Counted from the first letter of the stretch, positions 36,845 through 46,975 are shown. The stretch: 64,000 nt of DNA from Burkholderiales bacterium (GCA_017880775.1 JADGRQ010000004.1:1-64000); one strand, 5' to 3'. A program made the numbers and translations. Notes: generated from the sequence alone by a model not told the origin.

Positions 36845-37303
36845 TCAGTCCCGGTTCGCCAGCATGCGCGCGAGATAGCCTTTGAGGCGATCGAGCTCGG
36901 CGCGCGTGAAGCCGCGCAGGTGGCGGTTGAGCACCTTGACCGCGACTGCGGGCAGGCGGGCGGCGAGCCGGCGGCCCGCCGCGGTCAGCTCGAGCGTCGC
37001 CGCGCGCCGGTCGACGGCGTGCGGCACGCGCCGCAGCAGGCCTTTCTTCACCAGCCGGCCGATCATGCGCGTGAGCGAGCCGGTGTCGTAGTTGTGCTCG
37101 CGCGCCAGATCCGCCGCGCGCTCGGCGCGGCCGTGCGCGATGTAGATCAGGATCGCGCCTTGCGCCGAGGATATGCCCCACGAGGCGACTTCGCGGTCGA
37201 CCGACGCGAACAGCGACGCGCGCAGGCGCGTGATCATGTAGCCCACGCTGTCCTGCACGCGGTAGTCCTCCGCGCGGTAAAGGTCGCCCTTGCTTGCCGG
37301 CAT
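36845..37303 (-). CDS. MarR-family transcriptional regulator of the emr operon
   Basis: A 152-residue winged-helix protein. YDTGSLTRMIGRLVKKGLLRR is the recognition helix and wing start, and the dimerisation helices flank it. It is the first gene of marR-emrA-emrB-PPOX. Two perfect palindromes lie just upstream of its start, so it probably represses its own operon until a ligand binds. Confidence 0.88.
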   Translation of the reverse strand: MPASKGDLYRAEDYRVQDSVGYMITRLRASLFASVDREVASWGISSAQGAILIYIAHGRAERAADLAREHNYDTGSLTRMIGRLVKKGLLRRVPHAVDRRAATLELTAAGRRLAARLPAVAVKVLNRHLRGFTRAELDRLKGYLARMLANRD

Positions 37304-37317
37304 GCCAAACCCGGAGA

Positions 37318-37356
37318 TTGCTGCCTGAGCAGCAACTTGCCTGCCTGGGCAGGCAA
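37318..37356. promoter_or_regulatory. Two adjacent palindromes, likely MarR operator
   Basis: TTGCTGCCTGAGCAGCAA (37318-37335) and TTGCCTGCCTGGGCAGGCAA (37337-37356) are inverted repeats one base apart (the first 7+7 bases around a centre, the second fully symmetric in its arms). They lie 15-53 bases upstream of the MarR start and touch the aroG stop codon. MarR dimers bind such 16-20 bp palindromes. The link to this MarR is inferred from position. Confidence 0.75.
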
Positions 37357-37358
37357 TG

Positions 37359-38432
37359 TCAAGCGCGGCCGGAGAGGACCCCTTTCAGTTCGTCGCGGCT
37401 GGCGCGCAGCAGCTTCTCGGTCGCGGCCCAGTCCATGCAGGCGTCGGTGATCGAAACGCCGTAGCGCAGCTGCTCGCGCGCAACCAGCGGCTGACTGCCC
37501 CACTCGAGGTTCGATTCGAGCATCATGCCGGCGATCGAGCGGTTGCCGCCGATGACCTGCCGCACGCAGTCGGCGAACACCAGCGGCTGGCGCGCCGGGT
37601 CCTTGCCCGAATTGCCGTGGCTGCAGTCGATCATGATGTTCTGCGCGAGACCCGCCTTGGCCAGCTCTTCGCCGGCGAGGGCCACCGCGACCGAGTCGTA
37701 GTTCGGCGCCTTGCCGCCGCGCAGCACCATGTGCGCATAGCGGTTGCCGCGCGTGTAGGTCACCGCGCAGCGCCCGGTCTCGTCGATGCCGAGGAATGCG
37801 TGCGGCTGCGATACCGCAAGCAACGCATGGATCGCGATCGCGCGGTTGCCGTCGGTGCCGTTCTTGATGCCGACCGGCATCGACAGGCCGCTCGCCATCT
37901 CGCGGTGGGTCTGCGATTCGGTGGTGCGCGCGCCGATCGCGCTCCAGGACATCAGGTCCGACAGGTACTGCGGCGTGATCGGGTCGAGCGCCTCGGTCGC
38001 GCACGGCAGCCCGAGTTCGTTCAGGTCGAGCAACAGCTTCCTCGCGATGCGCAGGCCTTTCTCGATCTGGAACGTGTCGTCGAGGTCAGGGTCGTTGATC
38101 AGGCCTTTCCAGCCGACGGTAGTGCGCGGCTTTTCGAAATACACGCGCATCGCCAGCAGGAACGAATCGTCGAGTTCGCGCGCAAGCGCGGCGAGCCGGC
38201 CGGCGTAGTCGAGCGCCGCCGCCGGGTCGTGGATCGAGCACGGTCCGACGACCACCAGCAGGCGCCGGTCCTCGCGATCAAGGATGCGCTGGATCGCGGC
38301 GCGGCCTTCGAGCACGGTGCGCGCGGCGCGCTCGTTCAGCGGCAAATCCTTGCGCAACTCCTCGGGCGCGATCAGGCGCTCCTGGCGGGTGACGTTGAGG
38401 TCTTTGATGCGGGCGCGGGGCGGGCGGAGCAT
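37359..38432 (-). CDS. aroG: 3-deoxy-7-phosphoheptulonate synthase, class I
   Basis: A 357-residue DAHP synthase, first enzyme of the shikimate pathway, condensing phosphoenolpyruvate and erythrose 4-phosphate. LLVVVGPCSIHDPAAALDYA, RVYFEKPRTTVGWKG and the IMIDCSHGNSGKDP block are family signatures. The N-terminal residues match feedback-regulated AroF/G/H enzymes. It is upstream of the MarR operon on the same strand but separated by the palindromes. Confidence 0.96.
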   Translation of the reverse strand: MLRPPRARIKDLNVTRQERLIAPEELRKDLPLNERAARTVLEGRAAIQRILDREDRRLLVVVGPCSIHDPAAALDYAGRLAALARELDDSFLLAMRVYFEKPRTTVGWKGLINDPDLDDTFQIEKGLRIARKLLLDLNELGLPCATEALDPITPQYLSDLMSWSAIGARTTESQTHREMASGLSMPVGIKNGTDGNRAIAIHALLAVSQPHAFLGIDETGRCAVTYTRGNRYAHMVLRGGKAPNYDSVAVALAGEELAKAGLAQNIMIDCSHGNSGKDPARQPLVFADCVRQVIGGNRSIAGMMLESNLEWGSQPLVAREQLRYGVSITDACMDWAATEKLLRASRDELKGVLSGRA

Positions 38433-38528
38433 GATGTCACCTGATTCTTGTCAAGATCCCGGATGCTACACCGCTTGTGCGAATGCATGACATCTCGTCA
38501 TGCCCGCTTGCGCGGCGAGCGGCGCTCC

Positions 38529-39386
38529 TCAGCCGAGCAGGAAATCGCATACCAGCTTGATCTGGTCGTCGTGCATCAGCGTCGGCGCGTGTCCGACGCC
38601 TGCGATTTCGAGCACTTTCGCCCTCGGCCCGCGCACGGCCATCTGCGCCGCGGTTTCCTTTGCAAGCAGGTCCGAATTCTCCCCGCGCAACAACAGCGTC
38701 GGGCAGCGCACCGCGTCCCACATCGGCCACAACTCGAGGTCTTTGTCGGGCATGTTTTTCTTGAACGGCTCCGCAAGACGCGGGTCGTAATGCATGCGCA
38801 GCCCGCCGTCGGCCTGCTTGCGCACCACGACCTGGGTGAGAAAGCGCCATTCCGCGTCGCTGTGCGCTCCGAACGTCGCGCTCACCGCGCGCACGTATTG
38901 CTCGGCGGCCTCGATCGATGCGAACTGCGGCGCCATTCCGACGTAGGTCGCGATGCGCTCGAGCGAGACCTTGCTGATCACCGGGCCGGCGTCGTTGATG
39001 ACGAACTTGCGCACCGGCGTGTCGCGCTGTGCCGCGTACGCCATGCCGATCAGGCCGCCCATCGAGGTGCCGACCCAGTGAATTTCGGCTGTATCGAGGC
39101 GCGCCACCAGCGTCACCATGTCCGAGAGATACTGCGGGATCTGGTAGAGCATCGGATCGGCGAGCCAGTCCGAGTCGCCCCGCCCAGCCGTATCCGGGCA
39201 GATCACGCGGTAGTGGCCGGCGAGCGCTTCGGCGAGGTTGTCGAAGTCGCGCGCGCAGCGCGTCAGGCCATGCGCGCACACCAGCACGCGGGGATTCTTC
39301 GCATCGCCCCATTCGAGGTAGGAGATACGGTGCAGTCCCGCGCTCGAGGCGCATTGCACGCTGCGCCTGCGCGATTCGTATTTCAT
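38529..39386 (-). CDS. Alpha/beta hydrolase
   Basis: A 285-residue alpha/beta-fold hydrolase. The oxyanion region is VLVCAHGLTRCARDFD, the nucleophile lies in HWVGTSMGGLIGMA, and a C-terminal His in GVGHAPTLMHDD completes the triad. GGAGAGGAA directly precedes the ATG at 39386, which also overlaps the upstream stop by ATGA; the ATG at 39401 is less likely. Substrate unknown. Confidence 0.85.
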   Translation of the reverse strand: MKYESRRRSVQCASSAGLHRISYLEWGDAKNPRVLVCAHGLTRCARDFDNLAEALAGHYRVICPDTAGRGDSDWLADPMLYQIPQYLSDMVTLVARLDTAEIHWVGTSMGGLIGMAYAAQRDTPVRKFVINDAGPVISKVSLERIATYVGMAPQFASIEAAEQYVRAVSATFGAHSDAEWRFLTQVVVRKQADGGLRMHYDPRLAEPFKKNMPDKDLELWPMWDAVRCPTLLLRGENSDLLAKETAAQMAVRGPRAKVLEIAGVGHAPTLMHDDQIKLVCDFLLG

Positions 39387-40150
39387 TTCCTCTCCAGCCA
39401 TGCCGCGTGCACCGCCTCGCGCATGCTCGCGGCCTGCGGCGAAAGGTTGCCGTAGCGGTTGCCCGGCAGCGCGTTGCGCAACTGCGCCATGCGCGCCGCC
39501 TTCAGGTTCGCGCCGCGCACCGGCCAGCCCGCTTGCGCGTAACGGCGGCGCTCGAGCGCCGTCTCAGCTTGCGGCGCATCGTCGTACCACAGCCAATCGC
39601 CGGCGAACTCGAACGCGATGTCCTCCAGCTCGGCGAGCAGCGCTTCCTCGAGCGAAGCATCCATCGATATCAACTCGAGCGCGCCGTCCCATCTGAACCA
39701 GGCGTGCCGGTCGCCAGACGCGCAATAGCCGATGCACGCCTCGCCGGCCTCGGTCTGCCTGCGCCGGCAGGCGACGGCGAGTACGAGCTCGCCCGCATCG
39801 CCGATTTCGACGTCGAGTTCGAGCCGTCCGGTGTCGAGCGGTTCGCTCGATTGCTCCGACAGGCGCCCGTTCTCGATCACCGCGCGGCCGCGCAGCCCGA
39901 GGCCCTGATTCACCCATTCGGCCTCGACCCGCACCTCGGGGAACTCCGCCGAGGCCGAGGCGAACACGGGAAACGGGATCCCGCGCTCGAGCTCGAACCG
40001 GTACTCGAGCCGGTCTGCGGCGTGATGCTCGGAATAACGCTCGGCGTCGATGTCGCGCACCATCAGGTAGCGCACGCGCTCGCGGAAATCCGCGAGCCGC
40101 GCGCCGAGCCCCGAGACCCTGAGGGTGGCGACAAAACGCTCCGCCCGCAT
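39383..40150 (-). CDS. Conserved hypothetical protein
   Basis: A 255-residue soluble protein with no recognised family. It is rich in Arg, Glu and Trp and has alternating beta-type segments (LEYRFELERGIPFPVF, LELDVEIGDAGELVLAVAC). It lies nine bases after the dodecin gene and overlaps the hydrolase start, so the three form one operon. Confidence 0.6.
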   Translation of the reverse strand: MRAERFVATLRVSGLGARLADFRERVRYLMVRDIDAERYSEHHAADRLEYRFELERGIPFPVFASASAEFPEVRVEAEWVNQGLGLRGRAVIENGRLSEQSSEPLDTGRLELDVEIGDAGELVLAVACRRRQTEAGEACIGYCASGDRHAWFRWDGALELISMDASLEEALLAELEDIAFEFAGDWLWYDDAPQAETALERRRYAQAGWPVRGANLKAARMAQLRNALPGNRYGNLSPQAASMREAVHAAWLERK

Positions 40151-40159
40151 TCCTCCAAC

Positions 40160-40381
40160 CTACGCTTCGTACTTGAACGACAGCGCCAGACGCGTGCGAA
40201 AGGCGGTGACCTTGCCGCTATCCACCTTCAGATCCATCTTCACCACTTCGGCGATGCGCAGGTCGCGCAGCGATTTCGAAGCGATGTTCACTGCATTGCG
40301 CGCGGCGTCTTCCCAGGAAGTCTTGCTGATCCCGATTACGTCGACGACCCGGTAAACACCATCACCGTCTTTCTTTCCCAT
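40160..40381 (-). CDS. Dodecin flavin-storage protein
   Basis: A 73-residue dodecin: VYRVVDVIGISKTSWEDAARNAV, then LRDLRIAEVVKMDLKVDSGKV, ending LALSFKYEA. Dodecins form hollow 12-mers that bind flavins and related molecules. The ATG at 40381 is preceded by GGAGG; a GTG four codons upstream is possible. Confidence 0.93.
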   Translation of the reverse strand: MGKKDGDGVYRVVDVIGISKTSWEDAARNAVNIASKSLRDLRIAEVVKMDLKVDSGKVTAFRTRLALSFKYEA

Positions 40382-40468
40382 GACATCCTCCACTGGTTGG
40401 ATGCGGCGAAACGGCCGCCGGAGAATTATAGGCCGGCTTTATGGGCCGGTTCATGCAGGACCTCATTG

Positions 40469-42832
40469 TCAGCGCACCGGATACCAGTAGCGGGGGCGCG
40501 CAGCGCGGGCGGTTTCGGCCTGGACGCCGCCTTCGGCGAACCGCAGCGTGACCGCGCCGTCCAGATCGGTGCGCAGCACCTGCACACCCAACGCCGCGTA
40601 ACGTGCGAGGACCTCGGCGCGCGGATGGCCGAAGCGGTTGCGGTAGCCGGCCGCCACGACCGCATGGCGCGGCGCGACGGCAGCGAGGAAATCCGGCGTC
40701 GAGGAGGTGACGCTGCCATGATGAGGCACGAGCAGGGCCTGCGCCGCGAGCCCGCGGGGATTTGACGCGGGCATCGACGCGGTCGCCGCGAGCATCTCGC
40801 TTTCCGCGGCGCGTTCTATGTCGCCGGTGAGTAGCATCGCGCCATGCGCTGTAGCGACGCGCAGTACGCACGAAAGATTGTTGCTGCGCACGCGACCGCC
40901 GGCTTCGAGCGATGCCGGATGCAGCACATCGAAGCGCACGCCGTCCCAGTCCCAGGCGGCGCCGCGCAGGCAGGCGCCGGACTCGCCGACTTGTGCGTGC
41001 AGCGGATGCCTGCGAGCGAGCGAACTGAGCATGCGTCCGGTATCCACGTTCGCGAGCACCGAGGCGGCGCCTCCGGTGTGGTCGCTGTCGAGGTGGGTGA
41101 GGACCAGCACATCGAGCGCATCCACGCCGGTCGCGCGCAGGTAGGGCACCACCACGCGTTCGCCGCCATCGGCCTCGGGACCGTACAGCGGACCGGCGTC
41201 GTAGAGCAGCGCATGCTGCTCGGTGCGCACCAGCACCGCCAGCCCCTGCCCTACATCGAGCGTGGTGATCCACGCCTCGCCCGGCGCGGGGCGCGGCGGC
41301 GCGACCAGGAACACCGGCGCAAGCAGCAGCGCTCCGGCCCAGCGCGACGGCACGCCGCGCGGCGCGAGCAGCCACGCGACGCCCGCGATCGCCGCGAGGA
41401 CCGCCCAAAGCGGCGGCACATGCTGCTGCCAGAGCGCCAGCGGCAACGCCGCGCACCATTCAAGAAACACCAGCATCCGCAGCGTCAGCCACTCGGCGGT
41501 GAGCAGCAGCGCGTCCACCGGAACCAGCGCCGCGACCAGTGCGAGCGGCGTGATCACCGCACTCACCAGCGGAATCGCCACTGCATTGGCAAGCGGCCCC
41601 ACCAGCGACACCTGGCCGAACAACAGCAGCGCCGCCGGCGCGAGTCCGAGCGTGATCGCCCACTGGATGCGCGCCCACTGCATCGCCTTTCCCGGCGCTT
41701 CGGTCCAGCCGAGGGAGACGTAGAAGATCAGCGCCACCGCGCCGAAGGAAAGCCAGAAACCCGCTGAGAGCACCGCCCACGGATCGGCGAGCAGGACTGC
41801 GGCGAGCGCAATCGCGAGCACGCGGCCTCCGGATGCGATCTGCCCGGTCCAGAGCGCCGCGGCCACCACCGCGACCATGTAACAGGTGCGCTGCGCGGGG
41901 ACCGCGAACCCCGCGAGCAGTGAATAACCGAGCGCGGCCGCCACCGCCGCCAGCGCCGCGGCTTTGCGCGCGGGCAGTGCGAGCGCGAGCCGCGGCACGC
42001 GCCTCCAGCCGAACGCCACCAGCGCCGCGCACAACCCCGAGATCAGCGTCACGTGCAACCCGGAAATACTCATCAGGTGCGTGACCCCGGTCTGTCTGAA
42101 CAGGCGCCACTCCTCGTTACTGATCGAGCGCTCCTCGCCCACCGCGAGCGCGACCAGGATGCCGCTCGCGGGCGTGACGCCCAGCACCGCTATGAACCGG
42201 TCGCGCACCGTCTCGCGGATCTGCTCGATGCGGTCCATCGGGCTGTTGCGCGAGCCGAGCCTGCGCGCACCGCCGCGCACATAGCCGGTCGCGCCCACAC
42301 CGCGCTCGAGCAGCCACGCTTCGTAATCGAAGCCGAACGGATTCGCGTTTCCGTGCGGACGGCGCAGCCGAACGCGAAACGACCAGCGCTCCCCCGGATG
42401 CACCCGCAGCGACTCGTCGAGCACGCCGGGTGTGTCGTCCACGCCCTGCACCAGCGGCGTGCGGTACCAGGCGAGGAGCAGTTTCGATGGCACACGCGCG
42501 CCGCTCGCTTCGGACTCGATCTCGAACTCGAAGCGCAGGCTGCGCTCACTGACCGCGGGAAGGCTGGAGACCACGCCGAGCACTTCGAGGTCGCGGCCCT
42601 CGAGCGAAGCATCCAGTCGGTCGGCAATGCGCAGATGCGCGAACCCCGCGGCCCACAGGAACCCGAGCGCGAACGAAGCCACGAGCGCGCCGATCCGCCA
42701 TTCGCGGCGCAGGCACAGGAACGCCGCAATCGCGGCGGGCAGCATCGCGAGCAGCCACCCCGGCGCAGGCAGCGCCGCCTGGAACTGCAGCAACAGCACG
42801 CCGGCGGCGAAGGCGAGGATGGCGAGGCTCAT
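40469..42832 (-). CDS. comEC: DNA uptake channel protein ComEC/Rec2
   Basis: A 787-residue protein with an N-terminal DUF4131 region, a central competence domain of about ten transmembrane segments (around HLMSISGLHVTLISGL) and a C-terminal metallo-beta-lactamase-like domain (LDVGQGLAVLV, LTHLDSDHTGGA, LLVPHHGSVTSS). It moves single-stranded DNA across the inner membrane during transformation. A route for foreign DNA is therefore present in the same genome as the integron. Confidence 0.95.
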   Translation of the reverse strand: MSLAILAFAAGVLLLQFQAALPAPGWLLAMLPAAIAAFLCLRREWRIGALVASFALGFLWAAGFAHLRIADRLDASLEGRDLEVLGVVSSLPAVSERSLRFEFEIESEASGARVPSKLLLAWYRTPLVQGVDDTPGVLDESLRVHPGERWSFRVRLRRPHGNANPFGFDYEAWLLERGVGATGYVRGGARRLGSRNSPMDRIEQIRETVRDRFIAVLGVTPASGILVALAVGEERSISNEEWRLFRQTGVTHLMSISGLHVTLISGLCAALVAFGWRRVPRLALALPARKAAALAAVAAALGYSLLAGFAVPAQRTCYMVAVVAAALWTGQIASGGRVLAIALAAVLLADPWAVLSAGFWLSFGAVALIFYVSLGWTEAPGKAMQWARIQWAITLGLAPAALLLFGQVSLVGPLANAVAIPLVSAVITPLALVAALVPVDALLLTAEWLTLRMLVFLEWCAALPLALWQQHVPPLWAVLAAIAGVAWLLAPRGVPSRWAGALLLAPVFLVAPPRPAPGEAWITTLDVGQGLAVLVRTEQHALLYDAGPLYGPEADGGERVVVPYLRATGVDALDVLVLTHLDSDHTGGAASVLANVDTGRMLSSLARRHPLHAQVGESGACLRGAAWDWDGVRFDVLHPASLEAGGRVRSNNLSCVLRVATAHGAMLLTGDIERAAESEMLAATASMPASNPRGLAAQALLVPHHGSVTSSTPDFLAAVAPRHAVVAAGYRNRFGHPRAEVLARYAALGVQVLRTDLDGAVTLRFAEGGVQAETARAARPRYWYPVR

Positions 42833-42873
42833 CGTACAATCAGCAACGTGCGGCGCGATGCCGCGATGACGTC

Positions 42874-43431
42874 ATGCCCCGCAAATTCTTCCGCAAGCAC
42901 CTGCCTTCGAGCGAGTCGATCCGCGCCCACAAGCACCTTGGCCGGTTCGGCGACTGGCTCCATCACCCGAACTTGTGGCACCTGAACCGGCGATCGGTCT
43001 CGGGCGGCTTCGCGATCGGCCTGTTCGCCGGACTCATTCCCGGACCGCTGCAGATGCTCGGCGCGGCGCTGCTCGCGATCCCGCTGCGCATGAACCTTCC
43101 GGTGGCGCTGCTCACCACGCTCTACACCAACCCGCTCACCATCGTGCCGCTGTACCTGGTGGCCTACGAGTACGGACGGCTGCTGACCGGTGTCCGGAAC
43201 CACGCGGCGGAAATCCGCCCGTTCGAGCCCGAGTTCAATTGGTCGAATCTGTGGGGTTCGCTGGTTTCGCTGTCAGACTGGATGCTCTCGCTCGGCAAGC
43301 CGCTCGCGATCGGATTGGTGGCGCTCGCGCTCACGCTCGCGGCCGCAGGGTGGATCGCAGCGCAGCTCGGCTGGCGCGCCTACGTCGTGCTCAAGTGGCG
43401 TGCGCGGCGCAGGCGGCGCGCGCGGCGGTGA
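42874..43431 (+). CDS. DUF2062 family membrane protein
   Basis: A 185-residue protein with DUF2062 features: GGFAIGLFAGLIPGPLQMLGAALLA and YTNPLTIVPLYLVAYEYGRL. Two or three hydrophobic segments lie in the middle and a basic tail ends it. Function unknown. It is divergent from comEC and overlaps or abuts the channel gene that follows. Confidence 0.85.
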   Translation: MPRKFFRKHLPSSESIRAHKHLGRFGDWLHHPNLWHLNRRSVSGGFAIGLFAGLIPGPLQMLGAALLAIPLRMNLPVALLTTLYTNPLTIVPLYLVAYEYGRLLTGVRNHAAEIRPFEPEFNWSNLWGSLVSLSDWMLSLGKPLAIGLVALALTLAAAGWIAAQLGWRAYVVLKWRARRRRRARR

Positions 43432-43451
43432 TAGAGTTCCCGGCTGCCCGG

Positions 43452-44474
43452 ATGCACACGCCTCTCCTCCTCGTCCGCTTCTACCACGCTTTCAAGCTGC
43501 CGGTATTGCTGGGACTGGTGATCGCGGCCGCGGGAACCTTCGGCTACTGGATCGTCAGCGACTACAGGGCCTCGCTGCTCAACTGCCTGTACATGACCTT
43601 CATCACCGTGGCCACCATCGGTTTCGGCGAAATCATCGACCTTTCGGCGAGCCCGAACGGGCGGATCTTCACCATGGCGATCGCCACGCTCGGGATCGCC
43701 AACGTCGCCTATACCACTTCGAAGCTCACCGCTTTCATCCTTGAATCCGAAATCAACGAAGTCCTGAGGAGGCGCAGAATGCAGGAGCGCATCGATGCAT
43801 TGTCGGGCCATTACATCGTCTGCGGCATCGGCCGCGTCGGCACCAACGTAGCCCACGAGCTGGCCGTCACCGGCCGCACGTTCGTGGCACTCGACGAGTC
43901 CGCCGAGGCGGTCGAGCTGTTCCACGAGAAATACCCCGACGCATTCGCGCTGCACGGCGACGCGCAGGACGACGAGCTGCTCAAGCGCTCGGGCGTGGCG
44001 CGCGCCGCCGGCGTGTTCGCGGTGACCGGCGACGACGGCGGCAACGTGCTGATCACGCTTTCGGCCAAGCAGCTCGGCCCGCAGGCGCGGCTGGTGGCGC
44101 GCTGCCACGAGGTGCGCAACATCGACAAGCTCAAGCGCGTCGGCGCGGACGCGATCGTCTCGCCCGATTTCACCGGCGGCATGCGCATCGCCTCGAGCAT
44201 GATCCGCCCGACGGTGGTGAGCTTTCTCGACGAAATGCTGCGCACCGACGAGAAGCTGCGCGTCGAGGAGGTGCGCATCCCCGAGGGTTTCGCGCCGCGC
44301 GGGCTGCTGCAGGTCGCGCCGCCCTCGCGCGACTACATCGTGCTCGCCGTGCGCGCGGGGGAGCGCTGGGTGTTCAACCCGCGCGACGACTTCGTTCTCG
44401 ATCCCGGCTGCACGCTGGTGGTGATGGCGCACCCCGAGGGCCGCCAGACGCTGGAGCGGCGCGTTGCGACCTGA
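43452..44474 (+). CDS. Potassium channel-type protein with TrkA-N (RCK) domain
   Basis: A 340-residue protein. Two transmembrane helices flank the filter-like TVATIGFGEIIDL, followed by a TrkA-N Rossmann domain (HYIVCGIGRVGTNVAHEL) and a TrkA-C domain. The filter reads TIGFGE rather than TVGYGD, so selectivity may differ. A GTG at 43428 overlapping the DUF2062 stop would add eight residues; the ATG at 43452 is chosen. Confidence 0.85.
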   Translation: MHTPLLLVRFYHAFKLPVLLGLVIAAAGTFGYWIVSDYRASLLNCLYMTFITVATIGFGEIIDLSASPNGRIFTMAIATLGIANVAYTTSKLTAFILESEINEVLRRRRMQERIDALSGHYIVCGIGRVGTNVAHELAVTGRTFVALDESAEAVELFHEKYPDAFALHGDAQDDELLKRSGVARAAGVFAVTGDDGGNVLITLSAKQLGPQARLVARCHEVRNIDKLKRVGADAIVSPDFTGGMRIASSMIRPTVVSFLDEMLRTDEKLRVEEVRIPEGFAPRGLLQVAPPSRDYIVLAVRAGERWVFNPRDDFVLDPGCTLVVMAHPEGRQTLERRVAT

Positions 44475-44521
44475 AACGCGAGGGTGAGAGGCGCGTTACC
44501 ACCGCACCCTCTCGCTTCGCT

Positions 44522-45202
44522 CTAGGCCGGGCGCAGTACGCCCTCGCGCAGCTCCATGATGCGCTCGGCGCGCGCCGCGAGCGACGCATCATGGGTGACG
44601 ATGACGAAGGCGGTGCCGTGCGCGTTCGAAGCGCGCAGCATCGTGTCGAACACCGTTTCTGCGGTCTGCGAATCCAGATTTCCCGTGGGTTCATCGGCCA
44701 GCACGCATGCCGGCTCGGTGACCAGGGCGCGCGCAAACGCCGCGCGCTGGCGCTCGCCGCCGGAGAGCTCGCCCGGCAGGTGCGCGGTGCGCTCGCCAAG
44801 GCCCACTTCGGCCATCGCCTTGCGCGCCCGCTCGAGCGCCTCGCCGCGGCCGGTGCGCCGGATGAACAGCGGCATCGCGACGTTCTCAAGCGCGGTGAAC
44901 TCGGCCAGCAGGTGGTGGAACTGGTAGACGAAGCCGAGGGTGGCGTTTCTCACGCGCCCGCGCTCGGCTTCGGCCAGCGTGCTGAAATCCTTTCCCCGCA
45001 CGTACACCGTGCCGCCGGTGGGCGCGTCCAGCCCGCCGAGCAGGTGCAGCAGCGTGCTCTTTCCCGAACCCGAACGGCCCATGATCGCCACGCGCTCGCC
45101 CGCGCGCAACTCGAAATCCACGCCGAGCAGCACCGGCACCGACAGCGGCCCCTGGGCGTAGGTCTTCTTCAGTCCCTTGCAGGCGAGGACGGGTTCACTC
45201 AT
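44522..45202 (-). CDS. lolD: Lipoprotein-releasing ABC ATPase LolD
   Basis: A 226-residue ABC ATPase. Walker A is [18 protein letters not shown], the Q-loop lies in [20 protein letters not shown], the signature is LSGGERQR, and Walker B is [12 protein letters not shown]. It powers extraction of outer-membrane lipoproteins with LolC/E. It overlaps the lolC 3' end by eight bases. Confidence 0.94.
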   Translation of the reverse strand: MSEPVLACKGLKKTYAQGPLSVPVLLGVDFELRAGERVAIMGRSGSGKSTLLHLLGGLDAPTGGTVYVRGKDFSTLAEAERGRVRNATLGFVYQFHHLLAEFTALENVAMPLFIRRTGRGEALERARKAMAEVGLGERTAHLPGELSGGERQRAAFARALVTEPACVLADEPTGNLDSQTAETVFDTMLRASNAHGTAFVIVTHDASLAARAERIMELREGVLRPA

Positions 45203-46436
45203 AGCGCAGCGCTTCGGCGGGGTTGACGCGCGCGGCGCGCCAGCTCGGGTAGATCGCGGCGACGAAGGCGAGCACCAGCGCGACGACCGCCACGGTCACG
45301 ACGTCCGACATCTGCACGTCGGAAGGCAGGTCGGCGATGAAGTACACGTCCTTGGCGAGGAACTTGAAGCCGAGCACCTGTTCGATCGCCGGCACGATCA
45401 CGTCGATGTTCAGGCCGGTGACGATCCCGCTCACCACGCCGATCAGCGTGCCGGTCACGCCGATCAGCGCGCCCTGCACCACGAAGATCGCCAGCACCGA
45501 GCCGGGCGACGCGCCGAGCGTGCGCAGGATCGCGATGTCGGCGCGCTTGTCGGTCACCACCATCACCAGCGTGGAGACGATATTGAACGCCGCCACCGCG
45601 ACGATCAGCGTCAGGATGATGAACATCATGCGCTTCTCGATCTCCACCGCGCGGAAGAAATTGGCGTGGCTGCGCGTCCAGTCGGACGCGAATACGCCCG
45701 GATCGAGCTTCGCCATCAGTTCGCGCGCCACCGTGCGCGCCGCGAACAGGTCGTCGAGCTTCAGGCGCACCCCCGAAACATCGGTGCCGAGCTGGTACAG
45801 GCGCTGCGCGTCCTCGAGGTGCACCAGCGCGAGCCCGGCGTCGTATTCGTAGTGGTCCACCTGGAAGATGCCGGCCACGGTGAACTGCTTCACGCGCGGC
45901 ACGATCCCCGCCGGCGTCACGGTACCCTGCGGCGCGATCAGTGCGATCTTGTCGCCGACCACGGCGCCGAGCGCGCGCGCGAGATCCACCCCGAGCACGA
46001 TGCCGAATTCGCCCGGCTTCAGCGCTTCGAGCGAGCCGCTCTTCATGTGGCGGCCGATGTCGGCGACGCGCTCTTCCATCTCCGGCAGCACGCCGCGCAC
46101 GATCGCGCCGCGCACGCCCTGGCCGAAGGTGAGCATCGCCTGCGCGTTGACGAACGGCGCGCTCGCGACCACGCGCGGATGCTCACCTGCGGTCTTCGCC
46201 ACCTTGCGCCAGTCGGTGAGGCGCCCCGCGTCGCCCGAGATCTGCACGTGCGAGGCCACGCCGAGAATGCGCGTGCGCAGCTCCTTCTGGAAGCCGTTCA
46301 TCACCGAAAGAACGACGATCAGCGCCCAGACGCCGAGCGCGATGCCGGCCATCGAAGTCACCGCGATGAAGGAAACGAAACGGTTGCCGCGCTTGGCGCG
46401 CGTGTAGCGCAGGCCGACCAGCAGTTCGTAGCGCAA
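45195..46436 (-). CDS. lolC: Lipoprotein-releasing permease LolC/E
   Basis: A 414-residue permease with four transmembrane segments and a large periplasmic domain. The family start [22 protein letters not shown] follows a TTG at 46436 behind AGGA, so the start is TTG. FtsX-like C-terminal helices end at [12 protein letters not shown]. It forms the Lol transporter with LolD; whether it acts as C, E or a combined LolF is not decided. Confidence 0.92.
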   Translation of the reverse strand: MRYELLVGLRYTRAKRGNRFVSFIAVTSMAGIALGVWALIVVLSVMNGFQKELRTRILGVASHVQISGDAGRLTDWRKVAKTAGEHPRVVASAPFVNAQAMLTFGQGVRGAIVRGVLPEMEERVADIGRHMKSGSLEALKPGEFGIVLGVDLARALGAVVGDKIALIAPQGTVTPAGIVPRVKQFTVAGIFQVDHYEYDAGLALVHLEDAQRLYQLGTDVSGVRLKLDDLFAARTVARELMAKLDPGVFASDWTRSHANFFRAVEIEKRMMFIILTLIVAVAAFNIVSTLVMVVTDKRADIAILRTLGASPGSVLAIFVVQGALIGVTGTLIGVVSGIVTGLNIDVIVPAIEQVLGFKFLAKDVYFIADLPSDVQMSDVVTVAVVALVLAFVAAIYPSWRAARVNPAEALRYE

Positions 46437-46480
46437 GATGGATCCTGTAGGACCGCGCGAGAATACTACAATTGCCGCTG

Positions 46481-46972
46481 ATGGACGCCGAAGCCCAAGC
46501 CCTGCTGCAAGCCCTGCTGCGCCGGACACGCATCGCGTCGCTCGCGACCTTGCGCGGCGGCGCGCCGAATGTCTCGATGGTGCTGTACCTGCCCGAGGAT
46601 GATTTCACTGCGTTCCACATCCGCGTCAGCCGCCTCGCGTGGCATACGCAGGACATGCAGGACGACGCGCGCGTCGCGCTCTCGATCCAGGAAACCGACG
46701 CGCCGTCGCGCGACCCGCAGCAACTGGCGCGTCTCACGCTGCGCGGCGAAGCCACGCGGCTCACCGAAGAAGGCGCGCAGTTCGAGCGCCTGAAAGCGGC
46801 CTGGCTCGCGCGCTACCCGGATGCGGGCGTGACTTTCGAGCTGCCGGATTTTTCGTTCTGGCGGATCGCGCCGCGCGAGGCGCGGTTCGTGGCGGGGTTC
46901 GCGCGGACTTTCAACCTGGCGCCGGAGGGGCTGGTTGAAGTCGCGAAGACTCGGGCGGCGCCGGCAACGTAA
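46481..46972 (+). CDS. HugZ-like pyridoxamine 5'-phosphate oxidase-fold protein
   Basis: A 163-residue split-barrel protein. SLATLRGGAPNVSMVLYLPED and FHIRVSRLAWHTQDMQDDARVALSI are typical of the flavin/heme-binding PPOX group, and PDFSFWRIAPREARFVAGFARTF ends the domain. It is the last ordinary gene before the integron and converges with intI four bases away. Confidence 0.82.
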   Translation: MDAEAQALLQALLRRTRIASLATLRGGAPNVSMVLYLPEDDFTAFHIRVSRLAWHTQDMQDDARVALSIQETDAPSRDPQQLARLTLRGEATRLTEEGAQFERLKAAWLARYPDAGVTFELPDFSFWRIAPREARFVAGFARTFNLAPEGLVEVAKTRAAPAT

Positions 46973-46975
46973 GTC

